Positions 55,585 through 64,000 of a DNA stretch of 64,000 bases are shown here, piece by piece; the first letter of the stretch is position 1; every line of letters begins with the position of its first letter. Both the position numbers and the translations under genes were made by a program. The notes beneath the pieces are model-generated. The model saw only the letters and a program-made list of their open reading frames with translations. It was not told the DNA's origin and did not search any database. Origin of the DNA: Micavibrio sp. GTDB lineage: Bacteria; Pseudomonadota; Alphaproteobacteria; Micavibrionales; Micavibrionaceae. The stretch lies in assembly GCA_012960155.1 (NCBI GenBank), contig DUBU01000031.1, forward strand, positions 1-64,000, written 5' to 3'.

Positions 55585-56064
55585 TTGAGACTAATTATCC
55601 CGTTGATTGCCCTATTTATGCTGCTCGGTACAGCCTATGCGGCCACCGGCACAGATATGAAATGTGATACTGCTGAATGCCGAATGGCTGAAGAGCTCAA
55701 ACAAGTCGAAATCTTTGTGAAGATGAATGTCGAGCGCGTTATCGATGGCGATACCTTTGTCGGTAATGGCAAGAAAATTAGATTATGGGGCATTAATGCA
55801 CCTGAAAAGGATGAGCCTGGCTATTTAGCTAGTCAGCTGCTGTTGCAGGGCCTGATCCAAGGCAGCGATGATTTAACCTGCAAGTTCATTAATGAAGACC
55901 CTTATGAACGTGATGTTATGCATTGCTATCTAGGGACAGCCGATCTTGGCTCGATGATGGTGCAAGTAGGTATGGCAAAGGACTACAGAAAATATAGCGG
56001 CGGCTATTACCAATATGAGCAAACGAACGCTAAAGAAAAGCAGCTAGGTATTTGGAAGCCTTAA
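55585..56064 (+). CDS. Exported staphylococcal-nuclease-like protein
   Basis: The 159-residue protein has a signal peptide (LIALFMLLGTAYAA) and a thermonuclease fold: VIDGDTFVGNGKKIRLWG, INAPEKDEP and DPYERDVMHC, holding the expected Arg and Glu active-site residues, and the LGSMMVQVGMAKDYRKYS segment. It cuts DNA or RNA. It starts at a TTG with AGGA nine bases upstream, 12 bp after virD4, so it may belong to the T4SS operon. Such nucleases recur in conjugative elements. Whether it clears DNA in the periplasm or is delivered to another cell is unknown. Confidence 0.85.
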   Translation: MRLIIPLIALFMLLGTAYAATGTDMKCDTAECRMAEELKQVEIFVKMNVERVIDGDTFVGNGKKIRLWGINAPEKDEPGYLASQLLLQGLIQGSDDLTCKFINEDPYERDVMHCYLGTADLGSMMVQVGMAKDYRKYSGGYYQYEQTNAKEKQLGIWKP

Positions 56065-56235
56065 TCGCTATTCTGCCGAGCCTATTTGCTAACCTGCTAC
56101 CTGCCTATGCTTGCTGACTATCTAGAAGTGCAAATTGCGCATTCAATAGTACTCATTACAGATAAAAGCTTACTAATTTGAAGTTAGATAAGAATCGTAA
56201 TAATATGAGTACATAACATGAACAGGTAGGTAAGC

Positions 56236-56454
56236 ATGGCAAAAATAATTGGTAACAATGATGGCCCTAATGGCCGTAACGAGAGCTATAAAATTGGCAG
56301 CCGCAAGGAAGTGCCTAGAACGCAAGCTGTCAAAGAAGTTAAAGAAGGTAAGCATCCGGGAGCGCACGTTGTTAAAGTTAATAACCGTGAATACGTTCGC
56401 GACAATCCGGATAACTCGAAAAAAGATAACGTGAATAGAAATAAGAAGAAATGA
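56236..56454 (+). CDS. DUF3892-like small protein
   Basis: The 72-residue basic protein (MAKIIGNNDGPNGRNESY, then VKEVKEGKHPGAHVVKVNNR and a Lys/Asn-rich tail) resembles DUF3892 proteins. An AGGTAGG site precedes the ATG. Its TGA overlaps the ATG of the next gene (ATGA), so it is coupled to the exported nuclease and could be its antidote or chaperone. Function is unknown. The 171-bp gap upstream holds an 8-bp inverted repeat GTACTCAT/ATGAGTAC (56149-56156, 56205-56212). Confidence 0.6.
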   Translation: MAKIIGNNDGPNGRNESYKIGSRKEVPRTQAVKEVKEGKHPGAHVVKVNNREYVRDNPDNSKKDNVNRNKKK

Positions 56455-57359
56455 GCCTTCATATAGCTTTTATCAATGCTCTATTGGTGGTTGCCGGCAC
56501 GTTATTTCTATCATCTATGATAGTTTGTACCCAAGCCAACGCCCAAGAAACCTTAATTGAGGTGCATGCTCCCTTTGGTGTTCCAGAATGTGATCAAGAT
56601 AGCTTTCATATACGAAAAGCGTACTTATTGTGTTTTGACGCAGAACATCGCATACCTGCGTGGACTATGTACTATGTAAAAGCTGATTACAGAAACACTC
56701 CCAAGCGAGAGGGTAAATTTAGCAGATTCCGTCCTGATCCGGATATTAGTAACGAGGCTCAGGACGAAGAATATATGGGTTTATATAACACGCTTGGTTA
56801 CGTTCGAGGTCATTTTACGCCTTATGGTGTTTTGGGCGGGGATCGTGATGGCGATGGCATATATGCAAATTTGGGCTCAGCTAGCGACGAAGATGACGAA
56901 ATTACGGTGTTTGAAGGTAATTATATGAGCAATATCGCGCCTCAGCACCATCGGGGTTTTAACGGCTCACCCGGACTATGGTGGCATTTAGAACGCTGGA
57001 TACAAGATGATATGGTTCTGGATGAAGGCGAAGAAGCCTATGTTATCGCTGGCTCAATAATTGGGCCGGGAGAATTTGAAGTTGTAGGGCCTGATTATGA
57101 TATTTCCGTGCCTTCTATGTTTTACAAAATAGTAAGTTTTAAGCCAAAAGGTAACAAACCCCAACGGGTTTTGGCATTTTTGTTTCCGCATCAACAGGCT
57201 AAACATGGCCGTATTCAAGATTTTTTGACGTCAGTGAACACGATCGAGAACCTCACAGGATTAGATTTTTTCAAAGAGGCTGAAATTGATGAGTATGAAG
57301 ATACATGGCTGACTTGGGAGAAATGGTTCGAGCAAATTAATAGTTCACATACTCGTTAA
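56451..57359 (+). CDS. Exported DNA/RNA non-specific endonuclease (beta-beta-alpha metal type)
   Basis: This protein of 302 residues has a signal peptide (about residues 1-31, ending NAQE) and the core of NUC-type nucleases: YVRGHFTPYG near residue 117 with the catalytic His, and NYMSNIAPQHHRGFNG near 157-172 with the metal-binding Asn. The usual DRGH is VRGH here, so activity may be altered. An unusual insertion, LGGDRDGDGIYANLGSASDE, lies between the motifs. It overlaps the DUF3892 gene by four bases. Confidence 0.75.
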   Translation: MSLHIAFINALLVVAGTLFLSSMIVCTQANAQETLIEVHAPFGVPECDQDSFHIRKAYLLCFDAEHRIPAWTMYYVKADYRNTPKREGKFSRFRPDPDISNEAQDEEYMGLYNTLGYVRGHFTPYGVLGGDRDGDGIYANLGSASDEDDEITVFEGNYMSNIAPQHHRGFNGSPGLWWHLERWIQDDMVLDEGEEAYVIAGSIIGPGEFEVVGPDYDISVPSMFYKIVSFKPKGNKPQRVLAFLFPHQQAKHGRIQDFLTSVNTIENLTGLDFFKEAEIDEYEDTWLTWEKWFEQINSSHTR

Positions 57360-57385
57360 TTGAGTTAAAGCCCGAGGGAGGCACT

Positions 57386-58549
57386 ATGCCAAAAAATATT
57401 GTTATTTGCTGTGATGGCACTGCGGGCACAATTCAACCAGATGCCTTGTCTAATGTCATACTAATGTATCGCATTCTTCAAAAAGATGAGAAGCAGCTTC
57501 TTTATTATGATCCTGGTATGGCGGTACTCGGGAACCCCACTCCTTATTTGTGGCTGAAAAAATGGTTACAAAGAGCTCTAATAGGCGTATTGGGCTTTGG
57601 CGTAGATGAGAGCGTTTTAAAAGCATATAGATTTTTGCTTCATAATTATGAAGATGGCGATCAGATATATATGTTTGGTTATAGCCGCGGTGCTTACACT
57701 GTGCGGGTTTTGGCAGGCTTCATACACATGCTTGGTTTATTAAAGCCTGAACATGAAAACCTGTGTGATTATGCCTATGGTGCATATAGAAGAGCTGCGG
57801 ACGGAGATTTTAATCAGGCATGGCTTTTTAGAAGCGTATTATCTACTCGGGAGAATATACCGATTAAATTTATAGGAGTCTGGGATACAGTTAGCTCAGT
57901 GATTGTCCCGAAATTCCAATTTATTTCTTCAAGAAAGCGAGAGTTTCTGCCGGTTGGTATTAAACTTGAGCGCCTTCCATACACCTCTAGTAACAGAAGT
58001 GTTGAAATATTCAGGCATGCTCTCGCTATAGACGAAAGACGCCAGTTGTTTAATTGCGACTTGTGGCAGGAGCCTCAGACCTATGATCTTAATTTCTTCA
58101 ATCCTAAGGATGATAAAGACCAAGATATCAAACAAATATGGTTTAGTGGCCACCACGGTGATGTTGGTGGCGGCCATCCCGAGCAGGAAAGCGGGCTCTC
58201 TAAAATTTCTTTAGAATGGATGGCAAAAGAGGCCAAGGATGCCGGCTTAAAAGTCGATACCTCTAAATTTAACCGTTATGTATTAGGTAAGAAGCGGGAA
58301 GGAAGCAGGAGAGAATACGTTGGACCGGATCATATGGGGAAACTGCATGATAAAATGGCTCCACATTGGTGGTTGCACAGCCTGATTACGCTAAAGTGCG
58401 TGTTTGAAGAAGGCCAGAGGATTCCTCGGCCACGGGCACGAATAATTCCTGAGAATTCTAAGATACATGAAAGCGTGCTTGCAAAAATGGAGGACGATAC
58501 AAACTATAGGCCGAAGAACCTGCCTGAAAAATATGAAGTATGTTCATAA
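57386..58549 (+). CDS. DUF2235 alpha/beta-hydrolase (Tle1-like lipase fold)
   Basis: The 387-residue protein is a DUF2235 member, the family of Tle1 phospholipase effectors. It starts VICCDGTAGT, has the nucleophile elbow GYSRGAY near residues 98-104, the acid region GVWDTVSSV near 164 and the His region SGHHGDVGGGH near 255, so the catalytic triad seems complete. There is no signal peptide or T6SS module. It follows the nuclease gene by 26 bp and has a GGGAGG ribosome site. It may be a T4SS or cell-envelope lipase; no immunity gene is obvious. Confidence 0.8.
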   Translation: MPKNIVICCDGTAGTIQPDALSNVILMYRILQKDEKQLLYYDPGMAVLGNPTPYLWLKKWLQRALIGVLGFGVDESVLKAYRFLLHNYEDGDQIYMFGYSRGAYTVRVLAGFIHMLGLLKPEHENLCDYAYGAYRRAADGDFNQAWLFRSVLSTRENIPIKFIGVWDTVSSVIVPKFQFISSRKREFLPVGIKLERLPYTSSNRSVEIFRHALAIDERRQLFNCDLWQEPQTYDLNFFNPKDDKDQDIKQIWFSGHHGDVGGGHPEQESGLSKISLEWMAKEAKDAGLKVDTSKFNRYVLGKKREGSRREYVGPDHMGKLHDKMAPHWWLHSLITLKCVFEEGQRIPRPRARIIPENSKIHESVLAKMEDDTNYRPKNLPEKYEVCS

Positions 58550-58665
58550 TCTAGGTTATTAAAACACTCCCCTGCCCCTAAATTATGTGATGATGTGACG
58601 TTGTCGTGCTCCCTTTGTAATGCTACTATCAGTTGGTATTTTACGTCATTATTAAGGAGAATTTT

Positions 58666-59295
58666 ATGAAACGGTTTATTGCGACAATGCTTGTTACAGC
58701 GGCTCTTACAGCCGGTATGAATTCTCCTGCTTTTACTGCTGACAATCTAAAAGTCGATCTGAAAAAGCCGTTAACAGTGGAAGCGGTTAAAAAGATGACC
58801 AAGGATGCCGCACCATCCGATATGCATATGAAGATATTCTCTATGCTGGGCACTTGGGATTACACCGTTACCTATAAAACTGCTGCCGATGCAGAGCCGC
58901 AAACTTCAACAGGTAAAATCACAAACGAGATTGTTCTGGGTGAACGCTTTCTGTCTAGCAAAGCAAGCGGTGTTATGAATGTCGGTGGTCACCAGATGCC
59001 TTATGAAGGCGAAGGTCTAATCGGGTATAACAATATCGAAGGCAAATATACATCTGTATGGGCTGATACGCTCGGCACAGATTTAATGACGGGCGAAGGT
59101 ACATTTGATGAAAAGTCCAACACTATCGTTATCGAGGGGCTATTCACTCCGCCGCTGGCAAAACAAAAAGTGAAATTCAGAGAAGAAATCCAGTTCACGG
59201 ACTCTGATTCTCACAAACGCACAATCTACACCAAAGACGCATCTGGCAAAGAGTTTGCTATGATGGAAATTGTTTATAGTAAGCCGAATTCATAA
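58666..59295 (+). CDS. Exported DUF1579 protein
   Basis: The 209-residue protein has a signal peptide (MNSPAFTADN region) and the DUF1579 pattern: MKIFSMLGTWDYTVTYKT, a GERFLSSKASG strand and EGEGLIGYNNIEGKYTSVWADT. The family has a lipocalin-like beta barrel of unknown function. GGAGA lies eight bases before the ATG at 58666, which I prefer over upstream in-frame codons. It lies 116 bp after the lipase gene and is probably transcribed separately. Confidence 0.8.
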   Translation: MKRFIATMLVTAALTAGMNSPAFTADNLKVDLKKPLTVEAVKKMTKDAAPSDMHMKIFSMLGTWDYTVTYKTAADAEPQTSTGKITNEIVLGERFLSSKASGVMNVGGHQMPYEGEGLIGYNNIEGKYTSVWADTLGTDLMTGEGTFDEKSNTIVIEGLFTPPLAKQKVKFREEIQFTDSDSHKRTIYTKDASGKEFAMMEIVYSKPNS

Positions 59296-59393
59296 AGCGC
59301 ACGCGGTCACTACCACATGACTCGTCTTCTGCGGAGAGAAGCCATAAACCGCGTTTAGGCTGTGTTCGGGGTTTAGATACATCAAACTCTACA

Positions 59394-59780
59394 TCATGTG
59401 TTTTTCTTCTGCCTTTGTTCTAGATACTGCTTAGGAGTGCATCCAAACTCATTCACAATATCCTGCGAAGCCCCCTGAGAAACCAAGTATTTATAAACAT
59501 CTAAATTGCCAAAATCAGCGGCATAATGGAGTGCTGTATTCCCCATATCACCTACATAGTCTATAGGAACTCCCAGTTTCAAAAGCAGTTTGGCCCCTTC
59601 AAGCTCCCCCCTAATAGCCGCTGTATGTAGCAGCGTATCATCACCACTACCTCTATACTTTAAGAAGTCCATAGTTTCACCTGTTCTATCCTCAGGCGCA
59701 TCGTACTCACAATCCTCAACTGACATAACTATGTCAGAAAAAATGGTTCTGAGCCTTGCGATGATTTCTTGCTTGTTCAT
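59394..59780 (-). CDS. Ankyrin-repeat protein
   Basis: This 128-residue protein has two to three ankyrin repeats (GDDTLLHTAAIRGELEGAKLLL, then GNTALHYAADFGNLDVYKYLV). No signal peptide is present. It is on the same strand as the RHS toxin cluster, where small ankyrin proteins often serve as immunity proteins or partners. An immunity role is inferred from position. Confidence 0.7.
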   Translation of the reverse strand: MNKQEIIARLRTIFSDIVMSVEDCEYDAPEDRTGETMDFLKYRGSGDDTLLHTAAIRGELEGAKLLLKLGVPIDYVGDMGNTALHYAADFGNLDVYKYLVSQGASQDIVNEFGCTPKQYLEQRQKKNT

Positions 59781-59829
59781 GGATAATATCTTTTCTAACT
59801 AGTGTTGTATTGCTATGGTATACAATCTA

Positions 59830-60177
59830 TTAGAAATAGACATAAGCTATAAAGCAAGCAGTGCCCCATGCCAGCCAATAAATAGAAAACAATATTTTAA
59901 AAATTTTAAATTGAGTTGGCGTCCTTATAAATAACAAAAAGCCGAGTGGTATTAATATTAGAGGCACATAAAAAGTAGGCTCCCTGTAACCGATAAAAGC
60001 AAATGAAATAGGCCCACTAATTAGGCAAACTAAAAAATCTACAAAAAAACCTAAATACAGTGAGTCAAAACCAAAAAGTATTTTAAAACTCGATACACTG
60101 ATTATACAAAGTAGAAAAAAGTAAATTCCCGCTTTCTTTTGATAGTATAAACGATCGTTTTTATTTAAATTCATCAT
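59830..60177 (-). CDS. Small polytopic membrane protein
   Basis: The 115-residue protein has four hydrophobic segments over nearly its full length (about 15-32, 36-55, 65-82, 92-113), so it is an inner-membrane protein. It lies 39 bp after the candidate immunity gene on the same strand. It may be an extra immunity protein or unrelated; no motif is recognised. Confidence 0.55.
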   Translation of the reverse strand: MMNLNKNDRLYYQKKAGIYFFLLCIISVSSFKILFGFDSLYLGFFVDFLVCLISGPISFAFIGYREPTFYVPLILIPLGFLLFIRTPTQFKIFKILFSIYWLAWGTACFIAYVYF

Positions 60178-60216
60178 AACAAAATCAATAAACTGTCCGT
60201 TTTTTTCATTAAAGCT

Positions 60217-60723
60217 TTATAAAGTTTGGCGTTGTATTTCCCCTTCGGCCCACTTTTTTAGGTGACTTATCTCTGATGCAGACAGCTTATTTTTAGGAGG
60301 ATAGTAATTAAAACGACCTTCCTTTACGGCCTTCAGTAAATGCGATGCAATTATACTACAGGGCTTAACTACCTCTTTCCTAGTAGGCCAATAAGAAGAG
60401 TATATATTACCCAAAACTCCACACTTTTCCTCACTACTGATCATATCTAGCAAAGAGGCGATTTCAGATATATCAGGCCAGTTTTCTATGTAACGGGATC
60501 CCCACTTATCTTCTAGTACATAAACTATACGATGTCGTTTAAGAGTCTCTATAAACTCTACTGAACTCATTTCCCTAAGTTCATAGCTATAAATACGCGC
60601 AGTTTCTCCTTCAAGAACAGGACCATTGCGAATTGCGTACAATAATCCTAATAGGATTGTAAGCACTAGCACACTAAAAAGCTTAATGCGTATGGAAGGA
60701 TTTTTAATTATTTTGTACAGCAT
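60217..60723 (-). CDS. Candidate immunity protein for the RHS toxin
   Basis: The 168-residue protein has one N-terminal membrane segment (about residues 14-32) and a periplasmic part rich in charged residues with two cysteines. Its ATG lies inside the end of the toxin gene (16-bp overlap), the usual arrangement of polymorphic toxin and immunity pairs. The anchor suggests protection in the periplasm. I do not recognise the family, so this rests on position and topology. Confidence 0.55.
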   Translation of the reverse strand: MLYKIIKNPSIRIKLFSVLVLTILLGLLYAIRNGPVLEGETARIYSYELREMSSVEFIETLKRHRIVYVLEDKWGSRYIENWPDISEIASLLDMISSEEKCGVLGNIYSSYWPTRKEVVKPCSIIASHLLKAVKEGRFNYYPPKNKLSASEISHLKKWAEGEIQRQTL

Positions 60724-63700
60724 CTAGTAGGGAATCCATATTTAGGGAACACTAATGTACAACACTCTCCCTCTTTCTTACGATAATATTTTCTATTATT
60801 TACATCATACGATGCACCTGACTCAATTTCTGGGTCACGCGGGTGATGAAGGAATTCTCCCCTGACCTGACCAAGCTTAGACCTGATTATAGTAGCATTA
60901 CCTTCTTCATCAACGCCTTCAACCGTTGCTACATGAATATCGTCACCAATACCGTAAGTGATAACATCTCCAACCATATTTGATTGATTTTCGCCTAAAG
61001 GTACATAACAAGCTCTAAGAATTTGATCAGGGTCATTAATCCAAGCCTTACGGTCACATAGAGCTTGAGCAACGCAATTGTAAGATTTGTCTTTAATTCC
61101 TTCTACAACCGATTGCTGATAAATTTCTTCCGAAGGAATTGACATATCGGTTTCAGGATTAAATGGTTCATCCTTTAATCCTTCCGGGTCTGTATACATG
61201 ATCGGGCTGACGATGGCATAGTTATACGTATTCATGCCGCCTTCTAGGCCTATCGGGTCAGACGATATGTATCTGCCTGTTTCTGGATCGTAATATCGGT
61301 TCCAGTTATAGAACAGGCCGCTTTCGGAGTCGTAGTACTGCCCTGCCATACGCAGGTTGACCGTGACAGACCCGCTCGGCGTGGCGTTGCCGAAGGCGTC
61401 GTAATCGTAGCTCCAGACCTGTGTGCCGCCTGTGTTTGTGCCGAAGCGCGGTGTGCCGAGATGGTCGGTGTGCAGGTATGTGAGAACCTCACTGCCTGTG
61501 TCGTCGATTTGTGCAATCGGTTCGCCGTTCAGGTACACGTATTCGCGGATCAGGTCACCGCTGGCATCGTATTCACCGTAGAGCAACCCGCCCATGCCGT
61601 AGACATAGTAGGTCGTGTTTGCGCCGGCCACTTTCTTGACGCGGCGGTTTTGTGAGTCATAGGTGTATTCACCGACGGTGGAACTGCTGATTTCAACCTC
61701 TTCCAGCTGACCAGCGGCGTTCCATGTATAGTCGCTTGTGCCGTAGCTGGTGAGATTGCCTGCGGAGTCATAAGTTAAGCTCGTGCTGGCGATATCGATC
61801 AGGCGGTTGCTGGTTGATGGGTAGGTGTAGTTGACCGATGAACCGTCATTGGTGGTCAGACGGTTGCTGGATGAGTCATACGTGATCGTTGTCGTTGTTG
61901 ATCCGTCATATTGTTCATCCAGACGGTTCAGCGCATCATAATCATATGTCCAGCTGCCGATCTGGGTAATATTACCGTTCGCATCGGTATCGTATGTATG
62001 GGTAAAGATACTGCCTGATACGCTGCGGCTGGTCGGGTAATAATCTTGGTCATACGCCGCCGTTAAGGTCAGGCTGTTGCCGTATGTCAGGCCGCTGAGC
62101 GGGCCATAGGGCAGGTAAGTGATGCTGCTCGCGATCGTAGTCGGTGTGCTGTTCACTTCCGCGCTTATACCGCTCACCTGTCCGTTACTGTTTGACGTAT
62201 AGGTGATCTCGCGCCCTGATGGCAGGGTGATGCCTGATAAGAAGCCGCCAATATCATAGCTATAGGCTGTATCAAAAGTTAGAGCGCCGCGTGCTTCGGA
62301 AACATCGGTCAAGCGGCCAAGAACATCGTATTTATAGGTGGTTGTGCCGCCCGAGTCAGAAACAAAGCACAGCTGTCCCTTGCCTGTGCCACAACCCGAG
62401 GTCAGATCATAGGTAAGAGCCACGTCCAGTGTTGCATCGGATGGATATTCCACGTCCGTCAGGCGATTAATGGCGTCATAGTCGTAGTTCGTGACCACGC
62501 CCCGCGCATCGGTCATCGATGTAACGTTACCCGCCTTATCCACGGTGTAACTGACGCTGCCGCGTTCAGGGCTGTCTTCGCCGACGATATCACCGAAGGC
62601 GTTATAGGTGTAGCTGGTGACGTTATCGCGCGGGTCTTCCACATCAGAGAGGTAGTTCATCTCATTATACGACAGCTCCGTCACGCTGTTCAGCGGGTCA
62701 ATCGTGCTGACCAGTCGTTGCAGCGCATCGAACGCATATGTCGTCTCGTTCGTGTTCGGGTCGGTGAAGCCAACCAGATTGCTGTTTTTGTCGTATTCGT
62801 ATTCGGCGGTTTGCGTGGCTGCGCCGACGCTCTCAATTATACGGGCGAGTTCGTCGAATACCTGATCGTGGGTGTATTTTAAGGTCGCGCCGCTATCGCG
62901 GATGTCTTCGGTGGTGATGTTGCCCGCCGCATCCAGCGTATAGGTAATGGTGTTGCCTAGGGCATCACCCATACCGACAAGACGCTGTGCGCTATCATAG
63001 TAGAGTTCCATACTGACATTATTGGGCAGCAGCACGTCCGTCATATTGCCGTTATCATCATAGGTATAGGTGGTTTCTGCCTCCAGCGCCGTGCCGACTG
63101 CACGTGTGGAGCTGACCAACCAGCCGCTGGAGTTATAGGCAAGTGCGGTTTCAACATCATTGATGTCATCGAACGCTGTCACGCGGCCTGCGGCATCGCG
63201 GGCGGTGATTTCTGTCACTTGTGACAGGGCATTAGTGATTGTAGTCAGATCAAGATTTGAGTCATAGGCAAAAGTGGTGGTGTCCGTCACATCCGTGCGC
63301 GGGCCATCAATTTCCTGCAAGCGGCCAAGGATGGTATTACCACTGCCATCCGTAGTGTTGGAATAATAAGTGTAATTCGTGATGCGTGTTTCCGAAGTGT
63401 CGGTATCGGTAATCGTGATTTTGGTCAGACGTCCATAGGCATCGTAATCATAATCGGTTGTCTTATTTGGTTCGCTTACGACATCAGGCAGGTTATGCGT
63501 AGACTCGTAAGTGATATCGGTCACGTATTCTTCTGCTGTATTAGCAGCACGTTTGATCTGGGTGATGTTGCCGCGATCATCATACTGATACCGCGTCATG
63601 TTGTTTTCCCAGTCAGTCTTGCCAATGATGCGGCCTTGAGAGTCGTAGTTATAATATTGATTTGAAGCTATACAGTTTGTTGATGCTTCACCTTCAACCT

Positions 63701-64000
63701 GAACGACCTTACGAATACCCTGAATATTGGCGTAATGATAAGTCGTATCTTTACCCAATGGGTTTGTAACCGTAGAGCTAGAGTCAGCATTGTATGTGAT
63801 GGTGAAATCGTCGACGTCACCAATATGCTTAGTCAGATCAGCTTTACCCGCGGATGTGTAAGTAAATGTAGCAAAACGCACACCTTCTTCATCTGTTATG
63901 CCCGTCAAAGCATAAGGGTAAGAGCCATTCTCGTAGTGGTATTCACGAACGAGCGAAGACGGGTCGGTAACTGTGTAGAGGTTGCCTGCACTTGTATAAG
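60708..64000 (-). CDS. RHS-repeat polymorphic toxin with cysteine-peptidase-like tip (5' end missing)
   Basis: The open frame extends past the right edge, so the N-terminus is outside the window. More than 1000 residues show YD/RHS repeats (for example YDYDAYGRLTKI, YTYDDNGNMTDV, YEYDKNSNLVGF), which form a shell that encapsulates a toxin. The RHS core end is clear: HTDHLGTPRFGT, then GLFYNWNRYYDPETGRYIS and SDPIGLEGG. The tip after DPEGL (about 158 residues) has SYNCVAQAL and later HVATVEG and RSKLGQVRGEF, a Cys/His arrangement like NlpC/P60-related peptidase domains. It probably attacks cell wall or protein in a target cell. A candidate immunity gene overlaps its end. Confidence 0.85.
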   Translation of the reverse strand, partial: YTSAGNLYTVTDPSSLVREYHYENGSYPYALTGITDEEGVRFATFTYTSAGKADLTKHIGDVDDFTITYNADSSSTVTNPLGKDTTYHYANIQGIRKVVQVEGEASTNCIASNQYYNYDSQGRIIGKTDWENNMTRYQYDDRGNITQIKRAANTAEEYVTDITYESTHNLPDVVSEPNKTTDYDYDAYGRLTKITITDTDTSETRITNYTYYSNTTDGSGNTILGRLQEIDGPRTDVTDTTTFAYDSNLDLTTITNALSQVTEITARDAAGRVTAFDDINDVETALAYNSSGWLVSSTRAVGTALEAETTYTYDDNGNMTDVLLPNNVSMELYYDSAQRLVGMGDALGNTITYTLDAAGNITTEDIRDSGATLKYTHDQVFDELARIIESVGAATQTAEYEYDKNSNLVGFTDPNTNETTYAFDALQRLVSTIDPLNSVTELSYNEMNYLSDVEDPRDNVTSYTYNAFGDIVGEDSPERGSVSYTVDKAGNVTSMTDARGVVTNYDYDAINRLTDVEYPSDATLDVALTYDLTSGCGTGKGQLCFVSDSGGTTTYKYDVLGRLTDVSEARGALTFDTAYSYDIGGFLSGITLPSGREITYTSNSNGQVSGISAEVNSTPTTIASSITYLPYGPLSGLTYGNSLTLTAAYDQDYYPTSRSVSGSIFTHTYDTDANGNITQIGSWTYDYDALNRLDEQYDGSTTTTITYDSSSNRLTTNDGSSVNYTYPSTSNRLIDIASTSLTYDSAGNLTSYGTSDYTWNAAGQLEEVEISSSTVGEYTYDSQNRRVKKVAGANTTYYVYGMGGLLYGEYDASGDLIREYVYLNGEPIAQIDDTGSEVLTYLHTDHLGTPRFGTNTGGTQVWSYDYDAFGNATPSGSVTVNLRMAGQYYDSESGLFYNWNRYYDPETGRYISSDPIGLEGGMNTYNYAIVSPIMYTDPEGLKDEPFNPETDMSIPSEEIYQQSVVEGIKDKSYNCVAQALCDRKAWINDPDQILRACYVPLGENQSNMVGDVITYGIGDDIHVATVEGVDEEGNATIIRSKLGQVRGEFLHHPRDPEIESGASYDVNNRKYYRKKEGECCTLVFPKYGFPTRCCTK

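Noticed and set aside
1-64000. tRNA, rRNA, insertion sequence or integrase genes
   Set aside because: None recognised; hence an integrative element with a clear att site cannot be argued from this window.

Overview
The window is most likely part of a conjugative plasmid, or a chromid-like replicon, of an alphaproteobacterium with moderate to low GC. The evidence is a RepC-family replication initiator (a family essentially confined to alphaproteobacterial repABC-type replicons), a large ParB-like protein, a MOBP-type relaxase with the DUF3363 layout, and a complete virB2-virB11/virD4 type IV secretion operon of the VirB rather than Trb arrangement. The genus cannot be fixed from sequence alone. 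I see no rRNA, tRNA, CRISPR array or recognisable transposase.

Layout. 1-1025: start of a secreted repeat protein running off the left edge (minus strand). 1.1-6.1 kb: replicon core, with ParB, a helix-turn-helix/coiled-coil DNA-binding protein, a cluster of TTTAC/GTAAA motifs with inverted repeats, a structured repC leader with a probable antisense RNA, repC, and a small DUF6876-like protein. 6.1-7.3 kb: a DUF4143-type ATPase. 7.6-12.5 kb: a hairpin-rich region and then the mobilisation operon (DUF6876, Toprim protein, relaxase, ribbon-helix-helix protein, small membrane protein). 12.6-18.1 kb: a membrane-anchored TPR-like protein, divergent to a membrane protein carrying an FrpC-like calcium module, and two small exported proteins. 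18.2-25.7 kb: a 2513-residue RTX adhesin-like protein whose N-terminus is a degenerate serralysin. 25.8-43.5 kb: a defence island holding a UvrD/HelD-like helicase, a tightly overlapping TerB-N/BrxD-like ATPase/BrxHI-like helicase trio, two proteins with RX4H (HEPN-type) motifs, a 1940-residue Avs-like STAND protein with a Cap4-type nuclease, and a fragment of a Fic protein. 43.6-55.6 kb: a secreted conjugation-associated protein, an XRE regulator and the virB2-virD4 operon. 55.6-59.3 kb: two exported nucleases, a DUF3892 protein, a DUF2235 lipase-like protein and a DUF1579 protein. 59.4-64 kb: an RHS polymorphic toxin running off the right edge, with an overlapping candidate immunity gene, a membrane protein and an ankyrin protein.

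How it fits together. RepC, ParB and the helix-turn-helix protein would maintain the element. The relaxase, its accessory proteins, VirD4 and VirB2-11 would transfer it. The 25-43 kb island would protect the host from phages or competing elements. The RTX and RHS proteins and the exported nucleases suggest cell-contact or competition functions. The mobilisation operon and the mating-pair operon are about 32 kb apart, with the RTX and defence cargo between them. An 85% identical 67-bp repeat flanks most of that stretch (1169-1235 and 43536-43602). All function calls come from reading motifs by eye; no database search was run.
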